Below, one piece after another: positions 16,535-26,371 of a DNA stretch of 64,000 nt. Position numbers and translations under genes: made by a program. The notes beneath the pieces are model-generated. The model was not told where the DNA came from, searched no databases, and saw only the letters and a list, made by a program, of their open reading frames with translations. Location: NCBI RefSeq assembly GCF_029760855.1, contig NZ_SOSI01000006.1, forward strand, positions 148,672 to 212,671. The letters are read 5' to 3'. Numbering within the stretch: the first letter of the stretch is position 1; every line of letters starts with the position of its first letter. The stretch is from Erythrobacter litoralis (GTDB lineage: Bacteria; Pseudomonadota; Alphaproteobacteria; Sphingomonadales; Sphingomonadaceae).

Positions 16535-18202
16535 ATGTCAGCTAAGCCAACGCCCGCCGCCGCCCGCCTGCTAGTCGATTGCCTTGCCGAACAGGGCTGC
16601 GACCGGATTTTCACCGTGCCTGGAGAAAGCTTCCTCCAGGTCCTCGATGCATTGAGCGATACGCCGACGGTCGATCTCGTCACTTGTCGTCAGGAAGGCG
16701 GGGCCGCGTTCATGGCCTGTGCCGACGGCGCGATGACCGGGCGGCCCGGCATCGCATTCGTCACGCGCGGACCGGGCGCGACCAATGCGAGCATAGGCGT
16801 GCATGTCGCACAGCAGGATTCGCAGCCGATGATCCTGTTCGTCGGCGACGTCGATTCGACCATGCGCGGGCGCGAAGGTTTCCAGGAAGTGGACTTGCCC
16901 GCCTTCTTCGGACCCATTGCGAAGTGGGCCGCCCGCATCGATCATGCCGATCGCATCCCCGAATACGTCGCCCGTGCCTATGCCACGGCCATGTCCGGCC
17001 GGCCGGGCCCGGTCGTGCTCGCCCTGCCCGAAGATATGCTGAGCGCCGACACGCAGGCAACGCCCCGCGCCAGGCTCTCCCCGCCGCCCCAGGCGCCATT
17101 GCCCGAAGCGATGCAAACGATGATGGCCCTGATTGCCGACGCCGCCGATCCGGTCGCAATCGTGGGCGGAGCGGGATGGGACGCGCGGGCGCGCGAATAC
17201 TTCCAGCTTTTTGCCGAGCGCACCGGCATACCTGTCGCCACCGCATTCCGACGGCAGGATGCGATCTCACCGAGTTCGAAAGTCTATGCCGGCAATCTCG
17301 GTTATGGCCCGAACCCCAAACTCGTCGAACGGGTGAAGCGAGCAGATCTGATTTTGGCCGTTGGTGCGCGGCTAGGCGAGGCGACGACCGACGGATACAC
17401 CGTGCCGCCTCTCGACCACAGCAACCGTACGCTGATCCACGTTCATCCCGATCCGAACGAACTGAATAGTGTCTACCCAGCCGATCTCGCGATTTGCGCC
17501 GATATGGGCGAATTCGCCGAGACCGCTGCATTGTGGGATGATGACGACGGGATCGACTTCGACGCTGGCGCGCGGGCGAATGCCGAATGGCGCGATTGGG
17601 CGACCGCCCATACCGGCGATTTTCCGCTCGATATGGCAAGTTGCGTCCAATTTATGCGCGATACGCTCCCCGCCGATACGATTGTGTGCAACGGCGCGGG
17701 GAATTTCGCCGGGTGGTGGCATCGCTACTGGCGCTACGAAGGCTGGCCGAGCCAACTTGCGCCGACCTGCGGCGCGATGGGCTACGGCCTGCCCGCGGCC
17801 GTTGCCGCCGCCCTGCGTTTTCCCGAACGCACGGTGGTAGCCGTTGCCGGAGACGGCGATTTCCTGATGAGTGCCCAGGAACTCGCGACTGCGGCGCAGC
17901 ACGGTGCGAACCTCATCGTCATCGTCGTCGATAACGGTGCATATGGTACCATCCGCATGCATCAGGAACGCGAATTTCCCGGCGAGAACCGGATCAGCGG
18001 AACGCGGCTCGCAAATCCTGACTTCGCCACTCTCGGCGCGGCCTACGGGGCATGGTCCGCTTTCGCCGAGACGACGGAGCAGTTCAAGGACGCGCTCGTC
18101 GCCGCCGAAGGGCGCAGCGGTCTGCGCCTGATCCATTGCAAGATCGACATCGAGCAGCTCGCCGCCAGCGGCGCGACGGTCAGCAAGCTGCGGGGCGGCT
18201 GA
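16535..18202 (+). CDS. Thiamine pyrophosphate-dependent enzyme (acetolactate synthase-like)
   Basis: A 555-residue ThDP enzyme with the three domains of the pyruvate oxidase/acetohydroxyacid synthase family. The catalytic Glu is in FTVPGESFLQ (E31). The PYR domain is followed by a central nucleotide-binding-like domain and the PP domain, whose GDGDFLMSAQELATA...VIVVDN is the ThDP/Mg motif. The start at 16535 (MSAKPT) fits the family; the frame is open upstream to 16427. No ilvN or other pathway gene is adjacent, so the substrate is unknown, and a decarboxylase or oxalyl-CoA-type role is as likely as acetolactate synthesis. Confidence 0.85.
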   Translation: MSAKPTPAAARLLVDCLAEQGCDRIFTVPGESFLQVLDALSDTPTVDLVTCRQEGGAAFMACADGAMTGRPGIAFVTRGPGATNASIGVHVAQQDSQPMILFVGDVDSTMRGREGFQEVDLPAFFGPIAKWAARIDHADRIPEYVARAYATAMSGRPGPVVLALPEDMLSADTQATPRARLSPPPQAPLPEAMQTMMALIADAADPVAIVGGAGWDARAREYFQLFAERTGIPVATAFRRQDAISPSSKVYAGNLGYGPNPKLVERVKRADLILAVGARLGEATTDGYTVPPLDHSNRTLIHVHPDPNELNSVYPADLAICADMGEFAETAALWDDDDGIDFDAGARANAEWRDWATAHTGDFPLDMASCVQFMRDTLPADTIVCNGAGNFAGWWHRYWRYEGWPSQLAPTCGAMGYGLPAAVAAALRFPERTVVAVAGDGDFLMSAQELATAAQHGANLIVIVVDNGAYGTIRMHQEREFPGENRISGTRLANPDFATLGAAYGAWSAFAETTEQFKDALVAAEGRSGLRLIHCKIDIEQLAASGATVSKLRGG

Positions 18203-18613
18203 TCAGATACCGGCCATCGACAGGATGATCGACCATTCGGACGGCTCGATCTCCGCCACCGACAAGCGTGATTGGGTGACCAGTTCGCATTCCTGAAGCT
18301 GTTCGCGCTCCTTAATGTCCTTGAGAGATACGGCGTGCGGCAGCTTGGTCTTGGGCTTCACCTTAACCGCGGCCCATTTTCCCGTCTCGTCGGTCGGATC
18401 GGTCAGGCCGGCCTCGGTAATCTCGACGATACCCACGATCTCGCGGCCGATATTGGAATGATAGAAAAACGCTTGATCGCCGACGCTCATGGCTTGGAGA
18501 TTGTTCTTTGCGCGATGGTTACGAACCCCGTCCCACGTGCCCTCGCCCGCCTCTTCGAGATCGTCCCAGCTGTAGGCATCGGGTTCGGATTTCATCAGCC
18601 AGTATCGGGCCAT
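18203..18613 (-). CDS. EVE domain protein
   Basis: A 136-residue single-domain protein. MARYWLMKSEPDAYSWDDL, WDGVRNHRAKNNLQAM and the VGDQAFFYHS block are the hallmarks of the EVE (PUA-like/YTH-related) fold, which binds modified bases in DNA or RNA. It is full length for the family. Its stop abuts the stop of the convergent TPP enzyme in TGATCA (18200-18205). Confidence 0.9.
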   Translation of the reverse strand: MARYWLMKSEPDAYSWDDLEEAGEGTWDGVRNHRAKNNLQAMSVGDQAFFYHSNIGREIVGIVEITEAGLTDPTDETGKWAAVKVKPKTKLPHAVSLKDIKEREQLQECELVTQSRLSVAEIEPSEWSIILSMAGI

Positions 18614-18646
18614 AAACGGTAGTATCCTCGTGGTAATATTCGGGTT

Positions 18647-20452
18647 GTGCGACGCAGCCGTAACGGCCCGCAGCCTACGCCCGTTCCCGACCGATCCCGT
18701 CCCGCGATTAACGGGATTTTAGGCGACCTCGGCCTAGCACCGCGACGGGACGATCAGGGGCGGACTACATTGAAGCAACGTCTGGCAAAGCGCAGCGAAG
18801 CAAAAGGGGCAGATCCGCTCGTCGAAGCCTCGGTCGTGGTACACGACCGCCTTACGCTGACCATCGCTCTTGCAGCGATCATTCTTTTTACGATCACCGC
18901 GGGTTCCGTTCTGCCGCATCTCATACGCGCATGGGATGGCAGAGCTGCCGCACCGGATCTCACTTTGACCAATGCCCTGCTTCTGAACGTCGCGCTTATC
19001 CTCCTTGGCTGGCATCGCTACAAGAAGCTTTCGGCCGAATTGTCGGAACGGAAGATATCCGAAGAAAAAATGCGGCAGCTTGCCGATACGGATCACCTTA
19101 CCGGCGCGCTCAATCGCCGTAGCTTCACCGAAGCGGCAAGCTCAGCCCTTTCTTCGCAATCGGATAGTGATCGTCACCTCGCTGCGATCGCAATCGATCT
19201 GGACAACTTCAAGCAGGTGAACGATCTCAATGGTCACGCGACCGGCGATATCGTGCTCAAAGAAATTTCGACGCGCGTTTCGTCATTGCTGCCGCCGGAT
19301 GCGATTTTCGCGCGGTTGGGCGGAGACGAATTCGCCTGCCTCCTGCCTTACGATTCCAGCAGAGCCGAACAGGTCGAACATTTCGCAGGCATTCTGATCG
19401 AGCGGGTTTCCGCGCCAATCAAATTGCCATCGCTCGCGGTCGAGGTGACGCTCTCAATCGGTATCGCGTCGAGCGCGGACCTCTCGTCCGAGGATCGCGC
19501 CACAGGCAATGCCGGTCGTTTGATACACAAAGCGGACATCGCGATGTATCGGGCAAAAAAGAAGGGTAAGAACCGCTTTTTTTGGTTCGAGGAAGCGATG
19601 GAAACCGAATTGCGGTTTCGCAATCAACTCGAAGCGGGCATTCGCAAAGGCATCGCGAATGGCGAATTCGTACCTTATTACGAACAGCAGATCGACCTCG
19701 GTACAGGCGAGCTCACCGGTTTCGAAATGCTGGCGCGCTGGATATCGCCCGAACTCGGACTGGTCGGCCCCGACATCTTCATTCCTATCGCCGAAGACAT
19801 CGGCGTCATCGCGGAACTCAGCGAAATGCTGATCTCTCAAGCCTTTGAGGATGCGAAGGAATGGGCTTCGCATCTGACCGTGTCGGTCAACATATCGCCC
19901 GTACAGATGCGCGATCCGTGGTTTGCGCAGAAGATCTTGAAGCTGCTGGTGCAGCACCGCTTCCCCCCCCATCGTCTCGATATCGAAGTGACCGAAAGCT
20001 GCCTTCACGAGAATGTCGGCCTCGTCCGTTCGATGATCACGAGCCTCAAGAATCAGGGGGTGCGGATCAGTCTAGACGACTTCGGCGTCGGCTATTCGAG
20101 TCTTTCGCAGTTGCGGAGCCTGCCGTTCGATCGCCTCAAGATCGACAAGAGCTTTGTCAGCGAGCTGCGGAAGAAAGACGAAAGCGCCAAGCTGGTGGAT
20201 GCGATCATTTCCATGAGCAAGGGCTTGCAGATGCCCGTTACCGCTGAAGGGATCGAAGACGCCGAAGTGCTCGAAGCACTTCAGAAAATGGGCCAGATGA
20301 AGGGCCAAGGCTATCATTACGGCCGTCCCGAGCCGATCGAAGCGGTACGCATCCGCCTCGCTGGAGCGGGACTGCTACGCGAAACCGAAGACGAGGAGGA
20401 CGAGATCTGTCCCGCAAGCATTCTCGCCGCCGGGGAAGCACAAGCCTCCTGA
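18647..20452 (+). CDS. Membrane GGDEF-EAL protein (c-di-GMP turnover)
   Basis: A 601-residue protein with two membrane segments in residues ~68-122. The GGDEF domain has an intact ARLGGDEFACLL motif, but no RxxD inhibitory site precedes it (LPPD at that place). The EAL domain has EML in place of EAL (GFEMLARW), with the metal and catalytic residues retained: VNISPVQMRD, DIEVTES, LDDFGVGYSSLSQL, KIDKSFV, TAEGIED. Both activities are therefore plausible. The start is a GTG; no ATG lies before the first domain. Confidence 0.9.
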   Translation: MRRSRNGPQPTPVPDRSRPAINGILGDLGLAPRRDDQGRTTLKQRLAKRSEAKGADPLVEASVVVHDRLTLTIALAAIILFTITAGSVLPHLIRAWDGRAAAPDLTLTNALLLNVALILLGWHRYKKLSAELSERKISEEKMRQLADTDHLTGALNRRSFTEAASSALSSQSDSDRHLAAIAIDLDNFKQVNDLNGHATGDIVLKEISTRVSSLLPPDAIFARLGGDEFACLLPYDSSRAEQVEHFAGILIERVSAPIKLPSLAVEVTLSIGIASSADLSSEDRATGNAGRLIHKADIAMYRAKKKGKNRFFWFEEAMETELRFRNQLEAGIRKGIANGEFVPYYEQQIDLGTGELTGFEMLARWISPELGLVGPDIFIPIAEDIGVIAELSEMLISQAFEDAKEWASHLTVSVNISPVQMRDPWFAQKILKLLVQHRFPPHRLDIEVTESCLHENVGLVRSMITSLKNQGVRISLDDFGVGYSSLSQLRSLPFDRLKIDKSFVSELRKKDESAKLVDAIISMSKGLQMPVTAEGIEDAEVLEALQKMGQMKGQGYHYGRPEPIEAVRIRLAGAGLLRETEDEEDEICPASILAAGEAQAS

Positions 20453-20492
20453 CACTGGACGCTACCCTGCACAGCGCATAGATGCGCGCACG

Positions 20493-21302
20493 ATGCGCGC
20501 TGATTTCATCAAGATGCACGGACTGGGCAACGATTTCGTCGTGCTCGACACACGTGACCGCGATGTGCCGATCCCTTCGGCAAGCGTTGCTCAGGCGATT
20601 GCCGATCGCCAGACCGGCGTAGGCTGCGACCAGATGGTCCATCTCTCATCGAGCGACCGGGCCGATGTGCGCATGCGTATATTCAACCGCGATGGCGGGG
20701 AAGTCGGCGCCTGCGGCAATGCCACGCGAGCCGTCGCCCTGCTGCTTGGCAAGCCCTGCCGGATCGAGACGGCGGACCGGATCGTCGAGGCTGTTCCCGG
20801 CGGCGGCAATGCCAGCGTGGACATGGGCGCACCAAGGTTAGAATGGGATGCCATTCCCCTCGCCTATGCGATGGACACCCTCGCCATGCCGGTCGGCTGG
20901 GACGAGCTATATAGCCCCGCAGCGGTAAACGTCGGCAACCCGCACGTCATTTTCTTCGTGAACGACTGCGACGCGGTTTCGCTGGACACTCTCGGCCCCC
21001 TGATCGAAAACGACCCTCTGTTTCCCGAACGGATCAATGTGAACGTCGCGACGGTCCAGGGCGAGAATCGCATCCGCCTTCGCGTCTGGGAACGGGGCGC
21101 GGGCCTGACACGCGCCTGTGGAACCGGAGCCTGTGCGACTGCCGTGGCGGCGATGCGACGCAAGCTCGTCCGCTCGCCCGTGACTGTGGAACTGCCCGGT
21201 GGCGAACTGGAGATCGAATGGTCGGACGGCGGCTCAATCAAGATGAGCGGCCCGGCAACCGAAAGCTTTCGAGGGTCCTTCGAATGGGACGACTACGCGT
21301 GA
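20493..21302 (+). CDS. dapF: Diaminopimelate epimerase
   Basis: A 269-residue PLP-independent epimerase (LL-DAP to meso-DAP) serving lysine and peptidoglycan synthesis. The two catalytic cysteines are present: C74 (VGACGNATRA) and C209 (RACGTGACATA). It is the first gene of a compact operon; its stop overlaps the mtaB start. Confidence 0.97.
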   Translation: MRADFIKMHGLGNDFVVLDTRDRDVPIPSASVAQAIADRQTGVGCDQMVHLSSSDRADVRMRIFNRDGGEVGACGNATRAVALLLGKPCRIETADRIVEAVPGGGNASVDMGAPRLEWDAIPLAYAMDTLAMPVGWDELYSPAAVNVGNPHVIFFVNDCDAVSLDTLGPLIENDPLFPERINVNVATVQGENRIRLRVWERGAGLTRACGTGACATAVAAMRRKLVRSPVTVELPGGELEIEWSDGGSIKMSGPATESFRGSFEWDDYA

Positions 21303-22474
21303 GCGGTGCGCAGGTTATCTCTCTCGGATGTCGGCTGAATATCGCGGAAAGCGAGCGTATTCGCGCGATGCTGGGAACTGCGGGTGATACGGTCGTCGTC
21401 AATAGCTGCGCCGTTACCAACGAAGCGGTTCGCCAGACCCGGCAAGCCATCCGCCGGGCGCGGCGCGCTAATCCGGACGCGCGGCTGCTGGTTACGGGCT
21501 GCGCCGCCGAGACCGAACGGGCGCAGCTTGCGCAAATGCGAGAAGTGGACGGCTTCGTCGCCAATGCCGCCAAGCTCGATCCCCGTGCATGGAACATCGC
21601 GCCATCGCAGAATGCCGCCCCTCCCCGCCGCACGCGCGCGTTCATCGCGATACAGAACGGCTGCGACCACGCCTGCACCTTCTGCATCATCCCTCAGGGG
21701 CGCGGCGCGAGCCGCTCGCAATCGATCGCGGCAGTGTGCCGCGAGGTGGAGCGTCATCTCGAAGAGGGCGCAAAAGAGATTGTGCTGACCGGGGTGGACG
21801 TGACGAGCTGGGGCCACGACCTTCCCGGACAGCCGCCGCTCGGCAACCTGGTGACCGCCATCCTCGCGCGCTTTCCCGCGCTCGAGCGCCTGCGCATGTC
21901 GTCGCTCGACGGGATCGAGATCGATCCCCTCCTCTTCGAACTGTTCGCCAGCGAGCAGCGCGTGATGCCGCATTTGCACCTGTCCCTCCAGCATGGGCAT
22001 GACCTCATCCTGAAGCGCATGAAGCGGCGCCATCAGCGCAGCGATGCCATGCGATTAGTCCATGATCTCAAGGCGAAGCGGCCGGACATCGCGATAGGTG
22101 CTGATCTCATTGCCGGCTTTCCGACCGAGTCCGACGAGCATCATGCAGCAAACCTCTCGATTGTCCGCGATCTTGAGATCGTCCACGGACACATCTTCCC
22201 TTATTCGCCGCGGCACGACACGCCCGCAGCGCGAATGCCGCAGGTACCGCGCGAAACGGTGAAGGCGCGCGCTGCCGAGTTGCGCGCGGTCGTTGGCGAG
22301 GTACGCCACCAATGGCTCGGCTCGCTACTCGGCCGACCGCAAGCCATTCTTGTCGAACGCGATCGCACCGGCCATGCGGAAAACTTCGCCCGCATCGGCG
22401 CACCGGCGGAGGCGGAAATCGGCAGTATCGCGTACGTAACCCCTTCCCGGATCGAGGACACCCTTTTGATATGA
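21299..22474 (+). CDS. mtaB: tRNA t6A37 methylthiotransferase MtaB
   Basis: A 391-residue radical-SAM enzyme converting t6A37 to ms2t6A37 in tRNA. The N-terminal UPF0004 domain has its three cysteines (SLGCRLN, NSCAVTN, VTGCAAE), and the radical SAM motif is CDHACTFC. The TRAM-like C-terminus is short. The preferred start is GTG 21299, overlapping the dapF stop (GTGA); an ATG at 21284 in the same frame is an alternative. Confidence 0.92.
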   Translation: MSGAQVISLGCRLNIAESERIRAMLGTAGDTVVVNSCAVTNEAVRQTRQAIRRARRANPDARLLVTGCAAETERAQLAQMREVDGFVANAAKLDPRAWNIAPSQNAAPPRRTRAFIAIQNGCDHACTFCIIPQGRGASRSQSIAAVCREVERHLEEGAKEIVLTGVDVTSWGHDLPGQPPLGNLVTAILARFPALERLRMSSLDGIEIDPLLFELFASEQRVMPHLHLSLQHGHDLILKRMKRRHQRSDAMRLVHDLKAKRPDIAIGADLIAGFPTESDEHHAANLSIVRDLEIVHGHIFPYSPRHDTPAARMPQVPRETVKARAAELRAVVGEVRHQWLGSLLGRPQAILVERDRTGHAENFARIGAPAEAEIGSIAYVTPSRIEDTLLI

Positions 22475-23394
22475 GTACGCCCAGCTGGAAAGAGCGGCTG
22501 TTCGGCGGCTTTCGCAAGACATCCGAGCGGCTGACCGGCAATCTTACCGAAGTCGTCGGCACGGCCAAGCTCGACGATGCGACATTGGACGATGTCGAGG
22601 ATGCGCTGATCATGTCGGACCTCGGGCCGAGTGCTGCGGCCCGCATCCGCGACAAGCTGGCCGAAAAGCGCTTTGGCCTTGAAATCAGCGCGCAGGAGTT
22701 GAAGGAAGCCGTCGCCGAAGAGATTGCCGCTATTCTGCGCCCGGTGGCAAAACCGCTAGAAATCACTGCATTCCCGCGCCCGCAAGTGGTGCTGGTGATC
22801 GGCGTAAACGGCAGCGGGAAGACCACCACGATCGCCAAGCTCGCCCATCTGTTTCAGGAAGACGATTACGAGGTCATGCTGGCCGCCGGCGACACCTTCC
22901 GTGCCGCCGCCATCGGTCAGCTTGCGACTTGGGCAGACCGGGTCGGCGTGCCGCTGGTGCGCGGCCCCGAAGGCGGCGACCCGGCAAGCATCGTGTTCGA
23001 TGCGGTAAAAAGCGCCACCGATCGCGGGACCGATGTGCTGGTGGTCGACACGGCAGGCCGCCTGCAGAACAAGCGCGAACTGATGGATGAGCTGGAAAAA
23101 ATCCGCCGTGTGCTGGGCAAACTCAATCCCGAAGCGCCCCATGACGTGGTGCTGGTCCTCGATGCGACGAACGGACAGAATGCACTTTCGCAGATCGACG
23201 TGTTCAGGGAAGTCGCCGGCGTCACCGGTCTAGTTATGACTAAGCTCGACGGCACGGCGCGCGGCGGCGTGTTGGTGGCGGCGGCCGAGCAGTACGGTCT
23301 GCCGATCCATGCCATCGGCGTGGGCGAGAAGATCGACGATTTGCGCCCCTTCGATCCCGATCTCGTCGCGCGTGTGATTGCCGGGGTGGCGTGA
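22471..23394 (+). CDS. ftsY: Signal recognition particle receptor FtsY
   Basis: A 307-residue SRP GTPase. The short N-domain (residues ~1-95) lacks the long acidic A-domain of E. coli, as usual in alphaproteobacteria. G-motifs: GVNGSGKTTTIAKLA, DTAGR, TKLDGTARGG. The start ATG overlaps the mtaB stop (ATGA). Its RNA partner, ffs, is at 54706-54798. Confidence 0.97.
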   Translation: MSTPSWKERLFGGFRKTSERLTGNLTEVVGTAKLDDATLDDVEDALIMSDLGPSAAARIRDKLAEKRFGLEISAQELKEAVAEEIAAILRPVAKPLEITAFPRPQVVLVIGVNGSGKTTTIAKLAHLFQEDDYEVMLAAGDTFRAAAIGQLATWADRVGVPLVRGPEGGDPASIVFDAVKSATDRGTDVLVVDTAGRLQNKRELMDELEKIRRVLGKLNPEAPHDVVLVLDATNGQNALSQIDVFREVAGVTGLVMTKLDGTARGGVLVAAAEQYGLPIHAIGVGEKIDDLRPFDPDLVARVIAGVA

Positions 23395-24044
23395 TGAGTG
23401 AGAACAAACCCAAACCCAAACCTAAAACCGGCTGGCTCAATACGCTGGTCGATTACGGCCCACTCATCGTATTCCTCGGCGTGTACAAGTTCTACCAGCC
23501 GCCCGAAACCTCGACCTTCGGCGAGATCGCGGCGGTGATCTACGGCACCATTGCCTTCATGGTCGCAGCCGTCGTGGCGCTTGCCTTCAGCAAGTGGAAG
23601 TTCGGCCACGTCAGCCCGATGCTGATCCTTTCGACCACGCTGATCGTGGGTTTCGGCGGCCTTACCATCTGGCTGCGCGACGAACGCTTCATCCAGTTCA
23701 AGCCGACCGCGATATATCTGCTGTTCGGAACCGTACTGGTAATCGGTTGGCTGCGCGGGCGCGCATGGCTTCAGGTGCTTCTGGAAGCGGCGTTCGAAGG
23801 CGTGGACCATGCCGGCTGGCTGAAGCTGTCACGCAACTGGGGTTTCTTCTTCTTCGCCCTCGCCGCACTAAATGAGGTGCTGGTACGCACCATGAGCTTC
23901 GAAAGCTGGCTCTGGGCAAAAATCTGGGTGTTTCTCCCGCTGACTTTCGTCTTCACCTTTACACAAATCCCGATGCTGCTTCGCCACGGCCTATCGCTTG
24001 AGGACAAGGACGAGGTGGTGAAGGACGAACCGCCAACGGGTTGA
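23394..24044 (+). CDS. yciB: Inner-membrane protein YciB (septation protein A family)
   Basis: A 216-residue protein with five to six membrane segments. The family motifs YGPLIVFLGVYKF and the C-terminal FEGVDHAGWLKLSRNWGFFF are present. YciB is linked to envelope and division integrity. The ATG shares its A with the ftsY stop; a GTG one codon earlier is also possible. Confidence 0.92.
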   Translation: MSENKPKPKPKTGWLNTLVDYGPLIVFLGVYKFYQPPETSTFGEIAAVIYGTIAFMVAAVVALAFSKWKFGHVSPMLILSTTLIVGFGGLTIWLRDERFIQFKPTAIYLLFGTVLVIGWLRGRAWLQVLLEAAFEGVDHAGWLKLSRNWGFFFFALAALNEVLVRTMSFESWLWAKIWVFLPLTFVFTFTQIPMLLRHGLSLEDKDEVVKDEPPTG

Positions 24045-24052
24045 GTTTCGAC

Positions 24053-24307
24053 ATGCAGATTAGCGTCGAGAGCAGCCCGTCTGATGAAGCCCTCCGCGCG
24101 CTCAGCCGAGGCATCGTCGACTTCAACTTCAGGGCAAATCCCGATCTCCAGTCGAATAACGCCGAGTTAAAATTTCACGTTATCACGCGTGACGATAACG
24201 GCGTCATGAAAGGCGGCCTGCGCGCTTTAATGGCCACGTTGCCCGGTCGACCGAGAGGCCATGCGTCGCACTATCTCAGCGAGACGCTGGGCGGGTCTCG
24301 CTCCTAG
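24053..24307 (+). pseudogene. GNAT acetyltransferase with in-frame internal deletion
   Basis: The reading frame keeps the N-terminal part of a GNAT acetyltransferase (SPSDEALRALSRGIVDFNF...HVITRDDNGVMKGGLRAL), then jumps directly to the usual last strand and tail (MATLPGRPRGHASHYLSETL). Relatives run about 140-150 residues; this one is 84. Roughly 60-75 central residues, including the acetyl-CoA-binding motif A, are missing, so it cannot be an active acetyltransferase. The frame is not broken, so a short product may still be made. It follows yciB by 8 nt and shares CTAG with the kup stop. Family by recollection of GNAT sequences. Confidence 0.65.
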
Positions 24308-26253
24308 ATCTCGACCTGGCTTCCTAGTTCCACCACGCGATTGGTCGGCAGGCGAAAGAAATCCATCGCGGTCGCGGCATTCCGCAGCATCCAAGCGAAA
24401 ATCTTTTCACGCCACAGCATCATGCCGGGATTGGCGCTCGGCAGCAGCGTCTGACGGCTCAGGAAGAAGCTGGTATGCATCATGTCGAATTCGCCACCGC
24501 AGCGTGTCATGCTCTTCAGGCCCTGCGGCACGTCGGTCTCTTCCATGAATCCGTAATGGAGGACGGCGCGGTAAAAACCGTCGCCCAGATCTTCCAGTTC
24601 GCAGCGCCGGTTCGGATCGACATAAGGCGAATCGTCGATCAGCACGGTCAGGATAATTACGCGCTCGTGTAGCACCTTGTTGTGCTTGATGTTGTGCAGC
24701 AACGCCGAAGGTACGCCCGCGGTCTGGCTGGCCATGAAGATCGCGGTGCCGGGAACGCGGGTCGCGCTGTTCTTGGCTGACTTCGCAAAAATTTCGATCG
24801 GCAGCGCTACCTCGCTCATCCGCTCCCGCATCAGTTTGCGGCCCTTCGCCCAAGTGGTGAGCAAAGTGAAAGCGATCGCGCCTATCAAGAGCGGGAACCA
24901 GCCGCCGTCCGGCACCTTGGGCAGGTTGGCCGCGAAATAGGCGCCGTCGACGAACAGGAACAGGACGAAGACCGGGAGAGCGAACCACCACTTCCATTTC
25001 CAAACCGCGAAGAGCAGCACGCCCATCAACATGGTATCGATGAACATCGCACCGGTCACCGCGATGCCATAGGCGGCGGCAAGATTGCTCGAGCTCTGGA
25101 ACATCAACACGAGCAGGATGACGGAGACCATCAGTGCGTTGTTGACGAAGGGAATGTAAATCTGCCCCTGCTCGCTCGCGCTCGTGTGTTCGGTTGACAG
25201 GCGGGGAATGAAGCCGAGCTGGATCGCCTGGTGGGTGATCGAGAATGCGCCTGAGATGACCGCCTGGCTTGCTATGAAGGTGGCGGCCGTCGCCAGAAAT
25301 ACGAGCGGCAGGCGCAGATATTCGGGCGCCATGATGAAGAACGGGCTTTCCATCGCCGCCGCCGTTTCCGCCGGATCCATCGCAGCGATCATCGCCCCCT
25401 GCCCGAAATAATTGAGCAGCAGGCACGGCATGACGAAGCCGAACCACGAAAGGCGCATCGGCCCCCGTCCGAAATGGCCCATGTCGGAATAAAGCGCTTC
25501 CGACCCCGTTACCGCGAGAACGACCGAGCCGAGGGCGAGAAAGGCGATCGGCCCGTCCGCAATGAAGAAGCGCACCGCCCAGATCGGATTGAGAGCCTGA
25601 AGGATATAGGGGTTCTGGAAAATCTGGATCGTGCCCAGCACAGCGATCACCGCGAAATAGACGATCATGATCGGGGCGAACAGCTTGCCGACTGTCGCCG
25701 TGCCGCGCTTCTGGATCAGGAACAGGCCGACCAGCAGAACCAGTGCAATCGGGATGACCAAGGGCTGGAGCCCCGCATTGACTACTGTCAGCCCCTCGAC
25801 CGCCGAAAGGACGGAAATTGCCGGCGTAATCATGCTGTCGCCATAGAACAGGGCGGTGGCGAACACGCCGAGCAGAATTGTGATCCAGCCATAGCCGGAC
25901 CCGCCGATATGGCGGGTCAGCAATGCGACGAGGGCCAGCGTGCCGCCCTGCCCCTTATTGTCGGCCCGCATCAGGATCGACACGTACTGGATCGAGACGA
26001 TCAGCGTCATCGACCAGAATATCAGGCTGACGACCCCGTAGATATGCAGGGTGTCGATCGCGAGGCTGTGCGAACCGAGGAAAGTCTCACGGAAAGCGTA
26101 AAGCGGGCTGGTGCCGATATCTCCAAACACCACGCCCACGGCACCCAAGGCGAGCGTCGCCTTGGAGCCCTTACCGTGGTCGCCTCCGTGCTGCTGCGAA
26201 CCGGGCACGCCTTCGGGCGTCGGTTCCACGGTATCCGCAGTCGCCTGGCTCAT
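24304..26253 (-). CDS. kup: Low-affinity potassium transporter Kup
   Basis: A 649-residue K+/H+ symporter with about 12 membrane segments and a C-terminal cytosolic domain. The N-terminal [17 protein letters not shown] motif is diagnostic. The sequence upstream (26254-26330) can fold into a nested hairpin (GCCTTGCC/GGCAAGGC), of unknown role. Confidence 0.96.
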   Translation of the reverse strand: MSQATADTVEPTPEGVPGSQQHGGDHGKGSKATLALGAVGVVFGDIGTSPLYAFRETFLGSHSLAIDTLHIYGVVSLIFWSMTLIVSIQYVSILMRADNKGQGGTLALVALLTRHIGGSGYGWITILLGVFATALFYGDSMITPAISVLSAVEGLTVVNAGLQPLVIPIALVLLVGLFLIQKRGTATVGKLFAPIMIVYFAVIAVLGTIQIFQNPYILQALNPIWAVRFFIADGPIAFLALGSVVLAVTGSEALYSDMGHFGRGPMRLSWFGFVMPCLLLNYFGQGAMIAAMDPAETAAAMESPFFIMAPEYLRLPLVFLATAATFIASQAVISGAFSITHQAIQLGFIPRLSTEHTSASEQGQIYIPFVNNALMVSVILLVLMFQSSSNLAAAYGIAVTGAMFIDTMLMGVLLFAVWKWKWWFALPVFVLFLFVDGAYFAANLPKVPDGGWFPLLIGAIAFTLLTTWAKGRKLMRERMSEVALPIEIFAKSAKNSATRVPGTAIFMASQTAGVPSALLHNIKHNKVLHERVIILTVLIDDSPYVDPNRRCELEDLGDGFYRAVLHYGFMEETDVPQGLKSMTRCGGEFDMMHTSFFLSRQTLLPSANPGMMLWREKIFAWMLRNAATAMDFFRLPTNRVVELGSQVEI

Positions 26254-26371
26254 TGTGGAGTTACGCCTTGCCGCCCATCTGGTTCGTCTTGCCCGATCGC
26301 AGTTTCGCCATCGGCAAGGCGGCGGCCCTTAGCAGGGCGCGAAACAGGCGGCAATATCAAGGGCTGCAACC

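Noticed and set aside
26254..26330. Nested hairpins upstream of kup as a riboswitch
   Set aside because: The stems are short with a long loop and match no riboswitch class I know.
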